From contig JAMXDE010000022.1 of the NCBI GenBank assembly GCA_026770025.1, forward strand, positions 372,001 through 436,000: 64,000 bases of DNA, written 5' to 3'. The position numbers and the translations under genes are program-made. The notes below the pieces were generated by a model. It was not told the origin of the DNA. It ran no database searches and was given only the letters and a program-made list of their open reading frames with translations. Positions 31,888-43,186 of this stretch are shown here, piece by piece. The stretch is from Craspedostauros australis. Taxonomy: Eukaryota > Bacillariophyta > Bacillariophyceae > Mastogloiales > Achnanthaceae. Numbering within the stretch: the stretch's first letter is position 1; each line of letters begins with the position of its first letter.

Positions 31888-33212
31888 ATGACACCCCATC
31901 AACAAGATACCGCGACATCTTTGCGAATCCGCAGATTGCCATGCATGAGGTGCGTGGGACAACGCTGTGTGCGGAACACATCACGATCGACATAGAAGGC
32001 ATAGCTCATTCCCATGCCACGCGTGTAGCAGGTGAACAGCACTGAAGCTGGAACTGACAAGAAGTCGGACGGGTGGAAGCGCAAAGAACAAGAGCAACGC
32101 AAGCAACGGATCTACTGTACGAAGAGCAGTGCCATGAATAGCCGAACAGGAAGAAGCATCGCTTCACAGATCGCGCGGCGGTGCTGCAGGACGCGGGCTG
32201 CCCCTTCGATAACATCTGCGAATGCATGGCACGGCCACGGTTCTGCAAGTAATGCTGTTCACAACTGGCACAAGCACGCAACAGGACAGCTGCGATACGC
32301 GACCAGTTTGCCGGTTGCCGCGGACAAAGAACCCGCCACTGCCTTGTCCGCAGATGCGCGTGTGGCCTCGCTGAAGAAGCTCTCCGAGATGTCGCCCATA
32401 CCGTGGATAGATGTACGTACTCGCATGAATCCTACTGCTACCGCTGCTGCTGCGGTGGTCTACATTTGAGCATTGTGAGCATGCATGTATGGTATGCATG
32501 TATGGTATGCATGCTTTCAATCACTATGTTGCTGCATTGAGTAACATACGAGTGGTACCAACAGAAATGAGGAAAGCTCAACGCAGTGGCAATGTCCATC
32601 CGTCTCTGCCTGCGTGCATTTCCTGGAGTATCTCACACTGTTCTCGCAAAGCATGTACAATGCGTTGCTTTGTATCGCACCTCTCTTCACTCGCCGACTC
32701 TTTTGCCAAACTCACACTCGTACTAACGACAGAACGAAGACGCCAAGACCATTTCGAAGACATTTGTGTTTGCTGACTTCAACCAGGCATGGTCCTTCAT
32801 GTCGCGCACAGCGTTGTTGGCAGAAAAGATGGATCATCATCCCGAATGGTCTAACGTGTACAATTGCGTCGAAGTTACACTGACGACGCATGACTGTGAC
32901 GGTGTTTCGTTGAAGGTGAGGAGATTGTGTGTATGGTGGTGTGGATGGATATTGGTGATAAAGCGTCGAATCATGTCGAGCGCAATGGAATAAAATCATA
33001 CTGACCGCACTTGCTTTGCTTTGGAGGGACGATCTCTCACCACTCCGTTGTGAGATCCCGATCGACGTTGTTGTTCTGTTTTGCGTCCGTACTTGCGTCC
33101 GTACTTTGCTTCCGGTGCTTCTCCGTAGGATATCGACATGGCCAAAGCGATGGAACGATACGCGATGGGCCTCATGCCGGGCGCGTTCGATTTGGATGAT
33201 GAGGACGTGTAG
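31888..33212 (+). CDS. PCBD: Pterin-4a-carbinolamine dehydratase, five exons
   Basis: Exons 31888-31949, 32150-32248, 32307-32412, 32733-32915 and 33129-33212 join in phase to 177 residues. The first ATG is in a strong ACCACCATG context. The enzyme dehydrates 4a-hydroxytetrahydropterin, recycling the cofactor of aromatic amino-acid hydroxylases. The family signature is clear: [22 protein letters not shown], then [18 protein letters not shown] and SLKDIDMA; the His-His pair and the later His are the catalytic residues. The length without the extension matches the family (about 100 residues). The roughly 70-residue N-terminal extension is unusual and has a cluster of four Cys ([17 protein letters not shown]). 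Exons 3-5 are secure. Exons 1-2 rest on phase and splice-site fit; the 58-nt second intron is the least certain. Confidence 0.82.
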
Positions 33213-33835
33213 AGTACCGTACTCTCTGTACGAAAGCGATAATGGCGATGGCGGATACATGCACAAAGTGCAAGGCATGCAAGAAGGACACACGGCAAGC
33301 CACGCATTGCCGCTCCATAACACGTTATGAGAACGCAACAAAGAGGAAGATGAAGGGCAAATGTTGTTGAGCAAACCATCAACATACAAGGCCGTCCCCA
33401 GACGTTGACATCCAGGAGATCGACAGGGGCACGTGCGGAACGTCGTCGTGCTATGCGTATGGCATGGAACCATGCTCGCACAATGATTGCTTGAAAGGAC
33501 AGCATTCTCATCATATTGGACGTCGAGGAGTATTGTTGCACAAATAAGCCAATTATTCTGATCTTTCAGGACGCCATTCTGCATGGACGGTACGACCTCT
33601 GTACTACTTTTGCTGTTGATGCTGTCTGTATAAAATCACATAGTATGATATAATAGAATACTAGCATGACACGATGTGTTCATGTTACTCGGTGTTGATA
33701 TCCATTGTCTCGTCTCTGTTCGTCCCTCCATCCCGCTGCGTCGTGTTGCTTTTCGTTGCGGCTTGTCGCATAACTGCTATGCTTGTACCATCGCGCGAGT
33801 ACGGTACACGCTATCTCATCAAATCGCCCCATCGC
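33213..33835. other. Intergenic between convergent genes
   Basis: No gene recognised. Short AT-rich ATATAATAGAATAC sequence near 33649-33662 resembles the repeats seen at 1236-1277. Confidence 0.5.
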
Positions 33836-34456
33836 TTATTCATCCCCAATGAACCGATTCCTCGTATCAAAGATCTTGCGATAGTCGTCATTCTGCAAAC
33901 TCTTGCGCAGGCCGTATATGCTGGCCGCCACATCGCGATCGGCCAACGAGGACGACACAGCATCCTCCTCTTCCTCATCAGGAAAGACGACGGCCAGCGG
34001 GCGCTGCTCCCACACTTCCTGCTCCGACAGCTGCGCCATGATATCGCCGTCCGTCGTGATGAGACCTTTGTCGTTCTGCGTTTTCGTGACGAGTTCCTTC
34101 TTGCTCGACGATTGCTGCGGGATGTTGTCCGTCGCTGTCGCGGCAACAGCAGAACCATCGTCCATCAACTTGGCCTTGCTCTTTGCGAGCATCGCCTTTG
34201 CTTTTGCCAGTTGCTGTGCGATTTCATCCTCCATCTCGGCCATTCGCAGTTGCGTTGACGCGCTGTTGCTTGTGGTGTGGGATGGTCGTTGTTGTTGGAA
34301 TTGCTGCTGATGTGTGGTGAATGAATTGGTCGTGACGCCAAAGGCATCGACGGCCGGGGTCAGCATGGTAGTGGTGGTGGTGATTGTTGTGTATAGCTGC
34401 GCCAAGCCAAACATCATCAGCATCATTGTCGTCGTCTTTTGGGATGCGGTCTTCAT
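33836..34456 (-). CDS. Putative plastid-targeted protein of unknown function
   Basis: A 206-residue single-exon protein starting MKTASQKTTT. The first 45 residues look like a signal peptide with a hydrophobic Met/Leu/Thr core (MMLMMFGLAQLYTT) ending at VDAFGV, an ASAFAP-like motif with Phe after Ala, as in secondary-plastid presequences. A Gln/Thr/Ser-rich transit-like stretch follows. The mature part has a coiled-coil-like helix (MEDEIAQQLAKAKAMLAKSK), a central ITTDGDIMAQLSEQEVWEQRP, and a C-terminal VAASIYGLRKSLQNDDYRKI segment. No enzyme motif is seen. Plastid import is inference from the leader. Confidence 0.65.
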   Translation of the reverse strand: MKTASQKTTTMMLMMFGLAQLYTTITTTTTMLTPAVDAFGVTTNSFTTHQQQFQQQRPSHTTSNSASTQLRMAEMEDEIAQQLAKAKAMLAKSKAKLMDDGSAVAATATDNIPQQSSSKKELVTKTQNDKGLITTDGDIMAQLSEQEVWEQRPLAVVFPDEEEEDAVSSSLADRDVAASIYGLRKSLQNDDYRKIFDTRNRFIGDE

Positions 34457-35363
34457 GGTTGTATCGTGGTGGGGTAGGATGGGTTGTGTTGCAATGCAGT
34501 CGGCTGTGATGCGATGTACGTATTGCAGAAAGTGAGAATGATCGAAGCAGCGGAAGTGGAGTATGGCTCTAGTTGGTTTGATGGGTGATGGCAAGTGCGA
34601 TGATTGGGACTGTGAATCTCAAATTTACAGGCATACGAGACAAAGCGAAGCGAAGATTGTGGTGAAGTTACAATTGGCGGCCTCGGATGCAGATGTGATT
34701 CGGTTGTTGCTGTTTTGGTTGTGTGCTGCGATGTGATGTGATGTGGTGCGATGTGATGTGATGGCTGTCTTCTCTGTCCTTGTCCTTGTGGTTGTTGTGG
34801 ATGTTGTTGCGAACGTGGAAGTTCGTGGCGAAACGTTTGGTTTTCTTCTTTGTCACTTTCGTTGTTGCGTGCGTTTGGGTGATTTGCGTCTGTCCACCGT
34901 TCCATTCAGGTCACGAGTAAATGAATGACTGACGTGGTGAATCTGATCATCGCTTGTTCACTGATCCACAATGTGTCTCAGAGTGACGTGATTTGGGCAG
35001 CACAACCACAACGTTTTGGCAGTGTTCTCTTTTCGGTCAGTTCGGAATCCACGTTTCCTCCCAATCTCTTCTGGTATCGATGGGTTTGGATAGTCGTGCG
35101 ATCGAGAAGCGTGGATTTCTTTCGCTGGTCTTCCAACATTTTCGGCAACACTACGACCTAATAGGTTAGGATTAATCTGGACTGGTGTACGTTTTGTAAT
35201 GTTTCTTGTCTTTTTATTTCGTTGGAGTTGGCTTATCTGCTTGGGTGTTTCTTTGTTTGCTTGCTTGCGTCTGGTGTCAGGAAGGACAACTCGATGCTCT
35301 CTGGCGTTGCATTGCAACAGAGCATGTCGAGTTGAAAGAAGAGGATGAAAAGCGAATGTTCGT
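34457..35363. other. Intergenic, no supported gene
   Basis: The 5' flank of the plastid-protein gene and 3' flank of THF1. A GATGTGATGTG repeat at about 34729-34762 is the only structure noticed. Confidence 0.5.
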
Positions 35364-36936
35364 TTAGGCTGTCTCCTCAACTTCGGCCTCCTTGGCTTCC
35401 TTCTCCTTCTGGACCTCAGCCTGGAACTGCTTTTCTCTCTCGGCGGCACGCAGGGCGGCCTCGGCCTTGTCCTCCAATCGCTCGGCCATGCGCTTCTTCT
35501 CGCGGATCTCGATTTCCTTCATCATGGTCTCCATCATGTCGAGCTTGTTCTTCACTCGGAAGTACATGTCGCTGTCGTTCTGTTGTATCGGGGAGCGAAG
35601 TGAAGAGAAAAAAGTTGTTTGGGTGGTTGGCGAAAGCAATTGTTTGAATTGATGGGTGAGAGCCAGGATCATAGTCCGCGTCGCACTCATGGAGGGCAAC
35701 ATTCCGAATCATGAAACCGATACAAAACGAATGCAACACAATGCAATGAATGAACTTACGCATGCGGTGAGACTTGATCGGCCAAGACGCTCCTTCATCC
35801 ATTCCTCCATGATTGGGTAGACCTCGTCCTTGTCCATCTCGATGCCGACGGTGTCCATGATGCTGACAAGTCCCAAACCGAAGTATCTGGAGTAGTACCA
35901 GTATTCGTCCTCCTTGATGGTGGTGGCGATGGAACCGAGCGGGCTGGATGGGTCCTCACCGGAGAGGGCGGCCTCGATCTCGGCACGGGTCTTGCCAGTG
36001 GCCCATTCCTTCATCTTGGCGGCCTCCGCGCGCACGTCGCTCTCCTCCATGCCGACGCACTTGAAGAGGGAGTCAACGATCTTCTCGCCGATCTCCGTCT
36101 CTGGGTAATTCTTGAGGAGGAGGTCGAGGGTGGAGATGATTCCGAGACACCACACTGCGTCTCTCTGGAAGCGTGCGTTGACGACGATGAGGTGGGTGGT
36201 TCCGACGAGGTCGGTGACCATGTTTTTGTAGAGGGCGTTGACGGAGAAGCCGAGCAGCTCGGTGAAATCGGCAAAGGCCTCACCGACGGTGCGGATCTCC
36301 TTGCCGGCCTCGCCGCCGAATCGTCGTGCGAATTCGGTGTCGGCATTTCCGGCGACGTAGGTGATCTGTTTTTGTGTTGTGTTGTGATTTGACGCAATAC
36401 GATACGGTTGATTTGAATGCGAGCGTGAATGGAGGGATGGCATTTGTGAGGTTGTGATGAAAGCCAATAAATGGAGCATACGCAATTGAATGCGGTGCAT
36501 CTCGGACAGGCATTCCCATTTCCATAATCATGGGATTTCAATTGCGCGCCGCAATTTGAGAACGGCTTGCCAACACAGGCGGGATCCGGAGTGTGCACAG
36601 CGTCGTTGTCATTGCCATCGTGATGCATCAGAATTGTAAGTGCTGCCATGCCATTCCCAATTAGTTCGCCCATGTATTTGCATTGTCATATCCAAGTGCG
36701 TTAATGCAAAGTCATTTGTTGTTGCCGTTGCTGTTGGAGCAACTCTCCGACTCAGAGGGCACGAAATGGTATGATGCAAAGCCGAAGTGACTGACCTCAT
36801 CCTCGACGTTCTTCAACTGGATTCCACCGACGGAGTCCTGGATAGAGGTGGTGAAGGCTGGTCGGGCAGCTGGTGCGAAGGCAGCGACGGATGTGGCGAG
36901 GCACAGGGCGGTGAGGGCGGTATTTCGGATCTGCAT
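35364..36936 (-). CDS. THF1: THF1/Psb29-like plastid protein, three exons
   Basis: Exons 36936-36796, 36365-35760 and 35579-35364 join in phase 0 to 320 residues; the introns are 430 and 180 nt. The N-terminus is a signal peptide with the diatom plastid cleavage motif ([13 protein letters not shown]). The mature part matches the Thylakoid formation 1/Psb29 family: [76 protein letters not shown], and a charged coiled-coil C-terminus ([20 protein letters not shown]). THF1 acts at the thylakoid in photosystem II assembly and repair and in FtsH stability in plants and cyanobacteria. Length agrees with plant THF1 (about 300 residues). The first intron separates the targeting presequence from the mature protein. 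Confidence 0.85.
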
Positions 36937-38287
36937 GATGTCTGTTTTGTTTGTGTGTTTGTTGTATGGAGTGCTGTTGGATTTATGGGTCGTTGCGATT
37001 GCGATGGCGATGGCGTTGGAGTTGCGATTGAATTGAGGTTATGAGATGTTCGTCAAGGTTGGTATGGTAACAGGTGAGTGAGTTGTGTCTTTGTTGCGTC
37101 TTTGTTGCTGGTTTGGACGATGTCAATTTCATGGTCTCAATGTGGGGCAAACTCAAAGAGACATCGACAGTTCCGCTGGGAAGACTCTTGAGTACAAGAT
37201 CGTCATCATCAACATCAACATTCGTGCAGGTGTTCCCACTCTCCAATCATCCAGTCATGCCGTTCGTCTCATCTCATGACATCCCATGGCATGCATCAGC
37301 GCTAAGCTCCACGCAGTTGGTTTCACTCACCTTGTCAATTGGTTGTTGATTGGTCGTCAATGAGTTGTTGTGAGGATGACGATGACTGCGAATGTTGTTG
37401 TGGTTGACTGCTGATGCGGATCTCGCTGCTCTGGGCTGATCTCGTCAGTTGCGAACTCAACCGGTCTCGGTAACCACGACGACAACCAGGCACCAGCACA
37501 AGTTGATGGGTGATGACGATGTCGTGACCATGGCAGTGCTCCAGGCACACAACCGTTGCTGGTGTCACCACGCACTGTCCTTGCTATCTTCGGTCGTCCT
37601 CTTTGCGCTTCGCACATGTCATCACCACGCACGAAACACGATGTTTTTCTGTGCTCAGCCTTGATGGGCATCGTCTGAGTCATAACGTGCGGTCGACAAC
37701 ATGACGTCAACAGCTCACACAACACGTATCTCACTATTTGTTCATGACATTATATTGTCTTGGTTATGTCTCAACCATGTCGTATATGATGCAGTTCGAG
37801 CAAAATCGCCCGAAAGATACCTCTGACTAAGATTTGTGGTGTGGTCTGTTCGCCTTTGTCGGCGGTGTGACGTACACAGACCAACACAACACACCAACAC
37901 GACAACACGACAACAACACGATCAGCGCAACACAACAAACGAGAACAAGAAAAAGAACACACCAATCAACGAGAACCAGCACCGCGCCACAATGGCACAC
38001 ACCCCAACACGTCCCAATCATGATGCCAACGACAATGACCGTCGAATCAACAGCGCAGAGCATCCCAACAACTCTCTGACGGCAACGACGGCAACAATTC
38101 CGAAGGCAACTCTGACAGAACGGGATTGTGTCATCCATTCTCACTAGCGCAGATCAATTCAATTTGAATTTCAATTGAAGACCGTTGGGAGAAAGCGAAA
38201 TCAGATATCGCATTCGGATCCGTGCTTTGTGTTCGTTGCCGTATTGGAGCTGCTGCTTCGCCACGCCACCCACGCACCCACTTCATC
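36937..38287. other. Intergenic between divergent genes, no supported gene
   Basis: Upstream of both THF1 and the S51-like peptidase. An A/C-rich stretch at about 37870-38050 may be part of the peptidase 5' leader. Nothing else recognised. Confidence 0.5.
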
Positions 38288-39727
38288 ATGACGCTGTTCA
38301 ACTTCTCGATCGTCGTATTGGCCACATTCACGTGCTCACACCATCAGCTACTGTCATCAGCATTCCACATCCCATCTCCTTCAGCGCAGCACTGTCGTCA
38401 TCGTGGAAATCACCATGGACATGCATCTGCGAGTTCCAACGTCCCTGTTGTCCAACAGCGGTGGATGAAAGGCGACCATGTGATATCTGCAGACAAAGAC
38501 ATTCTCGCAGTTCTACCAACACCATCTGCGTTGCATGCTCACGATCAAGATGCAGCAACAGGCAATGAACAAAGACGTCTGAATCATGCGCTACTGGTAT
38601 CTTCCTTCTCCGACGGCATCCAGCCCAACCCTGAAGCACAGCAATTCCTTATCGACGGCATCATCGAGGCCGATCGCAAACAACGCCAGCAGCACATCGA
38701 AGACGATCTGCGCCAATCCGTCCTGGCCAGTCCTTGCAATGGTCCCGATCCGGAATTGCTGTCGCAGCTCGAGAATGTTGCAGACAGTGAATTGAAGGAG
38801 TTGAGATTCCTCTACATCCCGACGGCCATGTACGCTCTGCGCGCCGAGTCCATGCAAACGCCCGGCAAACAACGCCAGCGGGCGCGTGCGGATGGCAAGA
38901 AGCGGCGCAATCAGATCGTGGCCATGTTGCAGCAGCATCTGTCCGATGACGCGGAAGTTCATGTCACGACGTTGGATTTCATGGATGGCAGTCTCAAGCA
39001 GTCGGAAGGTACCGACGATACTTCTAAATTTCCTGTGGTGCGTCATTCATTGCATTTGTGATTGTGGTGCATTCAGCTGGGTTGGATTCAACTGGATTGG
39101 TATTGCATTGCGTGGGGTGGTGAAGTCATGCATGCAGCGCAATTGATGAAATCTATTTCTCACATGTTGTAAGTATAACTGCCATCATTTGCATTGTATT
39201 TTCATCGCTGCATTGCACTGATCCAGACCGCCCGCGAAGCATTAACAACGTGGCAACCCCATTTCGTTTATGTCCCTGGTGGCAACACCTTTTGGTTGCA
39301 CCATTGCATGCAGGAATGGCGCGACGATTTCGTGGACACCGTCTGCTCCAACTGCGTCTACTGCGGAACTAGCGCGGGCGCCATCCTCATGGGACGATCG
39401 ATGCAGACGGCGTGTTGGAAGGGATGGGATGATCCGTCCGTTGTGCCGGATCGTCCGACCTACGAGGATTGGCAGGATGTGAAAGGGTTGGATCTGGTCA
39501 ATGGCGCCTCCTTCTTTCCGCATATGACGCCGGAATGGCAGGATGTTGTGTATGAGAAAATGTTGCAGCACGACAAGCCTGTGTATTGTTTGGCGGATGA
39601 AGAGGCGGTGTGCTACAAAGGAAGACTTGGAGAGGAGAATGAAAGTGATGTTGCTGACGGATCGGAAGAGTTTCGCATGCTATCTGCGGCAACGACTGCC
39701 AGCAGTTTGGAGGTGCCATCCAATTAG
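38288..39727 (+). CDS. S51-like serine peptidase (dipeptidase E/cyanophycinase superfamily), two exons
   Basis: Exons 38288-39037 and 39227-39727 join in phase 0 to 416 residues. The nucleophile elbow CGTSAGAILMG is clear, with Ser at residue 299, preceded by FVYVPGGNTFWLHH; both are hallmarks of peptidase family S51. The family includes alpha-aspartyl dipeptidase and cyanophycinase, with a Ser-His-Glu triad in a class-I amidotransferase-like fold. The N-terminus is a signal peptide ending near LLSSAFHIPS, which could be an ASAFAP-like plastid motif or plain secretion. The protein is much longer than bacterial PepE (about 230 residues): an extension of roughly 110 residues precedes the FLYIPTAMY strand that starts the fold. 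The intron falls between the first and second parts of the fold. Confidence 0.82.
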
Positions 39728-41368
39728 CTTCAAGTAGCGCGGAGTAGAGTGGAGTGGAGTAGTTGGCTACGGCGACACACTCACGACATCAAAGAGAAAC
39801 ACAAGAGATGATGAGAAAGACAGGAGGAGCCATCCCTCCTTCTCATCATCATCAATCTGAACATTGTAGTGTTTGTTTGTTGCTCTAAGTATCAACAGAG
39901 TACATGCAACTTCGCTGTGGTTCCAAACTCGTCGAATGATCCATTGTACACATCATACACAGCATACGCATGGGAACTCCACAAATGACCCCAACATGCC
40001 AATGCATGCAGCTCGTGAAGTATGATGATCTCGTCTCCAACTGGAAATATGCTCCACCTGTGCTACAAACGGAGCATACATCACATGGGAAGTGCCGACA
40101 CAACATCATACAAGACAGCAGCTGAGAATAGGACGAGTTGAGTTGTGTTGAGTTGAGTGAAGGTGGAGCAAGTTGGGGTCAGTTCATACTCCAAATGTCG
40201 TCAAGTGAACTTCTTCCAGTTGAGTCAATCTTGGCTGAGCCATGTGTGTTGAGTTGAGTCAAGTCGAGTGGCAGTTGTCTCTTCATGTGTGCGTGTGTGT
40301 GTGTGAGAGAGAGAGACCAGTGAGGATGCTGGGTTCCGGAGGAAGGATGCAAATTCAACAAAGTACTCTGCGGTACCATTCAACTCTCCAGAAAGAGACA
40401 GAACCAACGCCCAACGTCGATGGAGAAAGCAAATGCGAAAAAATCGGGATCGAACTTTCCCTTCCCCTCCCAACCTCCAACCAGGCAACAACTGCACCAA
40501 CCACCAAAGTCAGTCAACCAAATCGTCGTCCAACTCTTGTGAATGGAGAAAACGGCAATGCCTTTCTCTCCTTGCTTCCGACCGTCTCCCTTTTTCGGTT
40601 CCTCACCGCAGACGCCACAAATTTGTGAGGCCTTCCCACATCCACTCCACTTGTATCCCGTGGGATTTGGCGGTGACCGGATCTTGTGCGTGAATGTCTG
40701 TTTCACGAAGCCGCGCTCATGACTCGTGGGAACAAACCCGGCAACAGGACTGACGCGCGCGTAGTATAACGTCCCACATGTATTTTAACGTGGCCGCAGT
40801 AGAAAAGCAACGCTTTTGAACAACAAGAGTCAGCAACGGTTGACGCAATTCTGGCGATACGAGTTGCGCATCTCACAAGACTCACGTGAGGCAAGTTGTT
40901 GATGGCGACGATGTCACGCCGAAGACTGCACAGTTTACGTATAAAATCAGAACCCACACGTTTCACGCCTCCGATCCCATCATAGCACCTCTCATCCGCG
41001 ACTTCGCTCAATCGCACCACTCCCCAAGCAACGAACACAACGAGGAGAAGTCCAAAGAGGCATCAGCACACCAAGACAAACCAAGACAGAGACACAAAGA
41101 GAACAAAGAGAGAGAGAGAAACGATTTCGTGTGGACATTCCCCTCGATCAACGTGAAGCACAGCGCCGATTCAACAGCAACCACGGTCATCGCCTAACAC
41201 AGTCCGTAACGACAGTCACCGCAATCACCTTCACATCCTCACAAACCCAACAAATCCAGCTGGCAACCAAACCTCATCTGCGACCAATACCATACCATAG
41301 CACAACACATTACATCACAAGTATACAGCAGCATACCAACACAACACAATACAGCACAAGACAATATA
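39728..41368. other. Intergenic, no supported gene
   Basis: 1.64 kb between two co-directional genes. It contains GAGTTGAGTT-type repeats at about 40133-40160 and 40248-40275 and a GT/GA dinucleotide stretch at 40287-40318. The last 250 bases are A/C-rich and read like a 5' leader for the gene at 41369. Confidence 0.5.
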
Positions 41369-41770
41369 ATGAACCAGCAACAGCAACAGCAATCAACCGC
41401 GCAGCCCAGCATGATGATGCAAGCCGCCAACGACGCCGTCCACAGCGATGACCGCAGCATGATGGAGACCATAGTGAGAGCCGCCACAGCCGCCAACAAC
41501 CTCTTCCTGAAGAACTGCAACATGTGCACGGTGTACTGCGACAAGCAGGTAGAATACGAGCACGTCGTCGAGCAGTACAAGGTCGTGATGGCCAGCACAG
41601 CCGCTGTCGAAGGCCGCACGCTGGACGATCTCTTCAAGGTTCTGGACACCACGAGCAAACCAGCTGTGGAGCAGTGCCAGCAGTTCCTGTTCGATGAAGA
41701 GTCGGTCGTGAGACAAGTCAACAGCCGCAGTGAAGACGAGGGGGACAACGACGATCTGCTGTCGCAGTAA
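41369..41770 (+). CDS. Small Gln-start, Cys-motif protein of unknown function
   Basis: A 133-residue single-exon frame starting MNQQQQQQS in an A-rich context (ACAATATAATG). After a short disordered start it reads as amphipathic helices: TIVRAATAANNLFLKN, then CNMCTVYC (C-x2-C-x3-C), a helical VEYEHVVEQYKVVMAS, TLDDLFKVLDTT and an acidic Ser/Glu/Asp tail ending DDLLSQ. The pattern suggests a small helical-bundle subunit of a larger complex, but I recognise no family. The long A/C-rich leader with no ATG immediately upstream and the composition support it as real. Confidence 0.5.
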   Translation: MNQQQQQQSTAQPSMMMQAANDAVHSDDRSMMETIVRAATAANNLFLKNCNMCTVYCDKQVEYEHVVEQYKVVMASTAAVEGRTLDDLFKVLDTTSKPAVEQCQQFLFDEESVVRQVNSRSEDEGDNDDLLSQ

Positions 41771-43186
41771 GAGCGTGCGAGTGGAGGTGTGGCGTGCAGC
41801 TCAGGCCAGAGACAGCGAGAGGACGAGGGAGGGAGAAACGAGCAGGATGAAGGAGGCGGAACGGATGTACAAAGAGAGACGAGAGGAGATGGAATGGGAA
41901 CAGGTATTGAATGGAGAGATGGATGGAGGACGAAACGCACAGACGAACCGACGGGCGATTGAAGAAGAGCAGCACACCCACAACAACAACAACAAGCAAC
42001 CATGAAGAACGCAAACAACACAATGTACGTGTACGTGTACGATAGAGAACTGAATACCCGTGAAGCGTGCGACCATCATCATCATCAACAACAACATCCA
42101 CAACAACATCAACAACAACATCACCGTGATCACGATCACCATCACCAACAAGAACAACGTCACTGTTTAACATTCCTGGCACACACAAAGCCATCCAAGA
42201 CACCAATCACGACATCAGCCAAGTTCTTTTCGGAACCTTCCCGATTCAAGTTTGATCACATCAAGGTGCAAGGAAGTCAACCACGACTTCGCGAAGCAGG
42301 GCGAAGCCACCCCCCAACTGTTCTTCAGCCGGGATAACGCGAAGCACTGAGCGATGCAAACAACGACTTCTTCACCACTACGACGACAACAAAGGCAGGA
42401 CGGCTGATGGACGGAGCTGCTATACGCACAGTATGCAACTGGGGCATGTAGCTTCACCGACCTCGTGAGACCCATCCTTGCTTCGCTCGTGTGAGGCACA
42501 CAGATCAATCAAAGCAACAACAACAACAACGAGAGCATCCAGGAACAAAACGTGGAGGCGGCAAGATGACAAATCTCGAGTTGAGTGATTGGCGGATGGG
42601 GGGATGGTATGGTACACAGGCGCAAGTGTGCACAAAAGATACAAACGATGATGATGATGATAACAGTAACGCAACAGCTACTTCCATAGTTAGGTGGAGA
42701 GCAACAATCAATAGAGAGAAAATTAACAGCTCACAAAGACACCTGCAACTGTTGCTTGATTGTACTCGGCAGAAACTTGGTTGGCTATGCATGCCAATAC
42801 TCAGCGCATACTCTCTTGTCCATGTGCTCATTGATGACTCCCAGCGCCAGAACATCTACGACTATGATGATGATGAGGAGGAGGAGACTCGGAACCAGCC
42901 AACATTCGGGAGAAACAGCCAAGTTCGAGATGGCACCAAAAGCACACACGCCGGATACTGTAAACATAGTTTCGAAGGAATTAGCCCACGTTGAGCGACA
43001 CGACACATTCAAAATTGAAAAAAGTCCCACCATGGCGTGGTTTGTTTTTCTTTGGAGAGGTTGCCTGCACAGAAACAGAGATGCAGGTGGAGCAAAGACA
43101 GATTGGAAGGACTGGCAACCAACACCAGCATCGGAAGCAACTTTGACGCCAATAGCAATAGCAGCAACGGAAAGAACGACGCCACC
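41771..43186. other. Intergenic, no supported gene
   Basis: 1.4 kb containing CAA/CAT-rich sequence at about 42071-42155 and a GATGATGAT run near 42648-42662. A frame at 42002-42337 is mostly His/Gln low complexity and the frame at 42491-42994 shows no motif. The last 50 bases before 43187 fit a leader ending in a GCCACCATG start context. Confidence 0.45.

Noticed and set aside
32032-32469. A 145-residue single-frame reading at the carbinolamine dehydratase locus
   Set aside because: Only its last third is real coding sequence (exon 3 of the dehydratase); the rest runs through two introns.
42002-42337. A His/Gln-rich frame starting MKNANNTMYVYVYD
   Set aside because: Mostly CAA/CAT low complexity, no conserved segment, and the sequence around it reads as non-coding.
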